This document shows, piece by piece, positions 6,595 to 8,678 of a stretch of 8,678 bases of DNA. Made by a program: the position numbers and the translations under genes. Source of the stretch: Caryophanales bacterium UBA7029 (GTDB lineage: Bacteria; Bacillota_I; Bacilli_A; RFN20; CAG-826); the NCBI GenBank assembly GCA_002494205.1, contig DLBE01000016.1:1-8678 (forward strand), read 5' to 3'. Below the pieces are notes generated by a model. That model was not told where the DNA came from, did not search any database, and saw nothing but the letters and a program-made list of their open reading frames with translations. How positions within the stretch are numbered: position 1 is the first letter of the stretch; every line of letters starts with the position of its first letter.

Positions 6595-6987
6595 ATGGCA
6601 TGTTTTACAGTCACAACAGTTGCAGCAATTGGCGTTGGCGTTGCTCGTCACATTGTTAAGCATCACGAAAAGAAAGCTGATCCAACCAAGGTTGATCCGA
6701 TTAAGTTAGACACATTACCTACTTCTAAAAAACTTGGCGTTCTTGAATTAGCACTCTTTGGTGGTTCATTCATCTTAGCAGGCGAACATTTAATCCACGG
6801 AGAAGTTAGTTTTAAATTCCCATGGTTAACCGCAGTAAGTGAAGGCCCAGAAAAAGTTAATGAAATGCTTGTTGAAATGGGTACAGTCGGCGTTGGTATG
6901 TTACTTATCATTGTTGCAAGCTGGGGCATTGGATTATTAATTCGTAAGCTCTTATTGAAACGAAGAGCGAAACTTGCAAAGGAATAA
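6595..6987 (+). CDS. Small membrane protein of unknown function with EHxxHGE motif
   Basis: A 130-residue protein with an N-terminal hydrophobic segment (about 3-21, beginning MACFTV), a polar, Lys/Asp-rich linker (22-46), and two further hydrophobic segments (about 47-63 and 96-116), ending in a basic tail. Between the last two is GEHLIHGEVSFKFPWLTA (63-80), with H65, H68 and flanking glutamates E64 and E70. From memory, short MACF-starting proteins with a similar E-H-x-x-H-G-E plus F-P-(W/F)-L-T-A block occur in Clostridia; no function is known to me. The ATG at 6595 is chosen over a TTG at 6577 because GAAAGGAAC (6579-6587) gives correct spacing. The next gene starts 3 nt after its stop, and expression is probably controlled by the divergent TetR. 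Confidence 0.8.
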   Translation: MACFTVTTVAAIGVGVARHIVKHHEKKADPTKVDPIKLDTLPTSKKLGVLELALFGGSFILAGEHLIHGEVSFKFPWLTAVSEGPEKVNEMLVEMGTVGVGMLLIIVASWGIGLLIRKLLLKRRAKLAKE

Positions 6988-6990
6988 TTT

Positions 6991-7281
6991 ATGTATTTTT
7001 TAACTGCATTAGTAGTTACTATTTGTTTCGTTTGTCTTTGGTTATTCGTTAAACCAAAAAAAGAACTTCATTTCGAATATGGCGCAATAATATTTGGCGC
7101 CGCCACAGCAATGTGGTTCATCGATTGTGTCGCATCAGCTGTTAATGGCGAAGGATTCTTGAGTTTCGAAATGCCAACAGACCTCTGGATTTCCATTTGG
7201 ACTGTTGTTGGAGGCTTAGTCTTCTATTGCGCAATCGTCGTAGTCAGAATGCTTATTAAAAAGAACAAAGAAACAAAATAG
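6991..7281 (+). CDS. Small three-segment membrane protein of unknown function
   Basis: A 96-residue hydrophobic protein with three likely membrane segments (about 3-20, 30-48 and 66-85), a short basic turn KPKKE after the first and a lysine-rich C-terminus. A MWFID motif (41-45) ends the second segment, and an acidic loop carrying GEGFLSFE (53-60) precedes the third. It starts 3 nt after the upstream gene's stop, and its AAAGGA ribosome binding site lies in the end of that gene, so the two are co-translated and probably act together. I do not recognise a described function. Transcription ends at the hairpin at 7298-7327. Confidence 0.78.
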   Translation: MYFLTALVVTICFVCLWLFVKPKKELHFEYGAIIFGAATAMWFIDCVASAVNGEGFLSFEMPTDLWISIWTVVGGLVFYCAIVVVRMLIKKNKETK

Positions 7282-7297
7282 TGCTCGAAAAAATTAC

Positions 7298-7327
7298 AAA
7301 AAAGGACTGAATTTTCAGTCCTTTTTT
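7298..7327. terminator. Bidirectional Rho-independent terminator
   Basis: A perfect 13-bp inverted repeat, AAAAAAGGACTGA then loop ATTT then TCAGTCCTTTTTT, lies between two convergent genes. A and T runs at the stem ends provide a U tract on either strand, so it can end transcripts of both the small membrane-protein pair and the YugP-like gene. Confidence 0.9.
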
Positions 7328-7341
7328 AGTTCTTAGTTTTG

Positions 7342-8136
7342 CTATTTGCTTGAATCAGAAGATGACGAATTTTGTAGTTTTGCAATTAACATCAAAACTC
7401 TAAGTATTAACTCAAGGAATTCAAGGATTAAGTCATTAACATATTGAATGTTATATAACTTGAATAAGTCCTTCATCATGCTTCTTTCTTCAGAGGTAGC
7501 TAAATTGTCTTTTTCTAAAATTTCTAAAGCTTTTCTTTGTGCTTTAACTTCAGTTTTTAAAACCATTAAAGACATCACAAATGATGCTAAATAGAATGAA
7601 AGACCTAAAACAGCAGAAATAACTGTGGCGACGCCTGAGAATTTGAAAAGAAGAATGTCAAGAAGTACACCAATTATTACAATTGGCAAAAACATAAGAG
7701 GTCCAAAATAAATAAATGGAGTAAGGACAATTCTTGTTTTCATGTCCTTATCGCCTTCTTTATCTAAAATTGCTAAGCAGGATTTTTGAGCACCCATAGC
7801 CATAGAAGAAATACTGTTCTTTTTAACAGTCCATCTTCTTAGTCTAATTTTCTTAAAGAAATGGGAGTAGCTGTTACCAAACATAAGTGATCCTACTACG
7901 GAGACCTTAATATGTTTTAAATCATGATTATCTAAAATCTTTCTAGCGGTTTGTTCACCATTAATTCCGGCTTTATTTTGAGTTCTGTTATAAATGACAT
8001 ATTTAACAGCAAGCCAAATACTAACAATAGTAGAAATTAAAGCGACAATTAAAATTAAACAACCAACAATAAATATTGCCCACTGTAATGCTGGGCTTAC
8101 ATTTTTAAATTCTTCAATGTTTTGAAATAATGGCAT
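7342..8136 (-). CDS. YugP-like zinc metallopeptidase homologue lacking the HExxH site
   Basis: A 264-residue membrane protein with one N-terminal membrane segment (about 18-45), a soluble part (50-135), two or three segments (about 138-192) and a C-terminal hydrophobic stretch (about 235-253) before a serine-rich tail. It aligns by eye with the YugP-type membrane zinc metallopeptidase family: GINGEQTARKILDNHDLKHIKV (58-79), IRL (97-99), DKEGD (125-129), LKTEVKAQRKALEILE (193-208). Counting without gaps from the shared RL to the shared DKEG, the family's HEVGH falls on Q117-K-S-C-L121, so both zinc histidines and the catalytic glutamate are gone. It is therefore probably an inactive, perhaps regulatory, relative. 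An AGGAGG site 6 nt before the ATG shows it is well translated. The frame is intact, arguing against a pseudogene. The alignment rests on my recall of the family. Confidence 0.75.
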   Translation of the reverse strand: MPLFQNIEEFKNVSPALQWAIFIVGCLILIVALISTIVSIWLAVKYVIYNRTQNKAGINGEQTARKILDNHDLKHIKVSVVGSLMFGNSYSHFFKKIRLRRWTVKKNSISSMAMGAQKSCLAILDKEGDKDMKTRIVLTPFIYFGPLMFLPIVIIGVLLDILLFKFSGVATVISAVLGLSFYLASFVMSLMVLKTEVKAQRKALEILEKDNLATSEERSMMKDLFKLYNIQYVNDLILEFLELILRVLMLIAKLQNSSSSDSSK

Positions 8137-8225
8137 ATTGATCCTCCTAATAAGATATGCATTATTTTAGTCAATTATTTAAATAAAAACTATATTATTT
8201 TAATTTGTTGTTAATCTTTTCCGTA

Positions 8226-8463
8226 TTAATCTTCTTCGTAATAGTACGAACAATCTATGCCTTTCATAAAAATATCTCTATTATTTATATCGTTAATTAA
8301 GGCTTTTTTGAGAAGGCTAAAAATAGGTTTGGGACCAACAGGGCTCGTTTTCATCGATGATAAAAATCGTCTTTGCCCCTTCTTCGTTAATAACATTAGA
8401 TAGATATTTTTTGCCATCATCAGCATATAATTTCAGTTGTCTACAAAGTGTTGACAACTGCAT
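8226..8463 (-). pseudogene. Frameshifted coding remnant of unknown family
   Basis: Two short minus-strand frames join into one protein-like reading. The first runs from ATG 8463 (or 8493) to TAG at 8317 and reads LYADDGKKYLSNVINEEG then AKTIFIIDEN. The second, one base further on, continues with SPVGPKPIFSLLKKALIND and ends MKGIDCSYYYEED at the TAA at 8226. Skipping one G in GAAAACGAGCCC (about 8347-8358) would join them into roughly 78 residues. No good ribosome binding site precedes ATG 8463, which sits in the U tract of the upstream terminator. It could be a decayed gene, a sequencing error or a programmed shift. I do not recognise the family. Confidence 0.35.
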
Positions 8464-8500
8464 TAAAAAATAAAAAGGACTGATAGTTTGCATCAATCCT
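8464..8500 (-). terminator. Rho-independent terminator of the partial hydrolase gene
   Basis: On the minus strand AGGATTGAT, loop GCAAACT and ATCAGTCCT form a 9-bp stem with one G-U wobble, followed by TTTTATTTTTT. On the plus strand the wobble becomes a C-A mismatch, so it works best on the minus strand, where it ends the hydrolase transcript 59 nt after its stop. Confidence 0.7.
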
Positions 8501-8558
8501 ATTTAAGTAAGTTGACAGTGTGAAGATTTTAATATCTTTGGAACAGGTAAATATAAAT

Positions 8559-8678
8559 TTAAATATTCTTTTTAATGAATCCTTCAATCTTGTCAAAAGG
8601 AATTTTGTCGTGATTTATGCCACCATCATATAAGTCGCAGTGTGTAGCGTCTTTTACTAATAAGAATTCTTTATTATC
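8559..8678 (-). CDS. Alpha/beta hydrolase, C-terminal end (partial)
   Basis: The last 39 codons and TAA stop of a gene that enters from beyond the right edge on the minus strand. The peptide reads EFLLVKDATHCDLYDGG then KIPFDKIEGFIKKNI. A strand ending in (A/G)ATH with the catalytic histidine, then DLYD and an IPFDK-type amphipathic last helix, is the usual end of alpha/beta hydrolases of the dienelactone-hydrolase-like kind. The nucleophile and acid lie outside the window, so substrate and full family are unknown. A terminator follows on the same strand. Confidence 0.7.
   Translation of the reverse strand, partial: DNKEFLLVKDATHCDLYDGGINHDKIPFDKIEGFIKKNI

Larger units (their letters stand above)
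8137..8558. other. 422-bp stretch without an intact gene
   Basis: Between the YugP-like gene and the partial hydrolase there is no convincing intact gene. The stretch holds the leader of the YugP-like gene (8137-8225, AGGAGG at 8143-8148, very AT-rich, with a TTGACT but no well-placed -10 box), the frameshifted remnant (8226-8463), the hydrolase terminator (8464-8500) and about 58 bp of hydrolase 3' region. No tRNA or repeat array was seen. Confidence 0.6.

Noticed and set aside
72..8678. Possible UGA-as-tryptophan code, since no gene in the window ends in TGA
   Set aside because: All seven tryptophans of the GltS-type protein are TGG and all main genes are free of in-frame TGA. Nine TAA and two TAG stops are expected in AT-rich DNA.
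1..8678. CRISPR array, insertion sequence or phage genes
   Set aside because: No spaced direct repeats, transposase, integrase or terminal inverted repeats were seen on either strand.

Overview
The window is AT-rich DNA with tightly packed genes, strong AGGAGG/AAAGGA-type ribosome binding sites and TAA-dominated stops. The gene content (GltS-type symporter, PlsC with zinc ribbon, YqeY, Trk system, a YugP relative) suggests a low-GC Gram-positive bacterium of the Bacillota/Mycoplasmatota kind, possibly an uncultured gut member of the Bacilli. All tryptophans checked are TGG, so the standard code is used. Species cannot be told from the sequence.

Region 1 (1-5800, minus strand). A compact six-gene run is read right to left: an RCK-N protein and an RCK-N/RCK-C protein (two TrkA-like subunits), the TrkH potassium channel subunit, a GatB/YqeY-domain protein, a PlsC-like acyltransferase and a GltS-type sodium/solute symporter. 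Junctions are 1-nt overlap, 2, 1, 28 and 2 nt, so one transcript from a promoter near 5744-5771 is likely. Below it, at 1-24, lies the 5' end of a tRNA (best fit tRNA-Trp) with its own TTGTTA-N17-TATAAT promoter. The tRNA is cut by the window edge.

Region 2 (5867-7327). A TetR-family repressor gene (minus) is divergent from two small membrane-protein genes (plus). The 170-bp divergent region holds palindromes of the form RAACA-N3-TGTTY. One lies in the spacer of the predicted tetR promoter, one in the tetR leader and one degenerate copy upstream of the other promoter. This looks like an autoregulated membrane-protein module of unknown function. A perfect 13-bp bidirectional terminator closes it.

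Region 3 (7342-8678, minus strand). A 264-residue membrane protein appears to be a YugP-type zinc metallopeptidase homologue in which the HExxH zinc site reads QKSCL, so it is probably a pseudoprotease. Upstream are a short frameshifted coding remnant, a minus-strand terminator and the last 39 codons of an alpha/beta hydrolase that runs out of the window.

The strongest candidates for new biology are the catalytically dead YugP-like protein and the TetR-controlled two-membrane-protein module.
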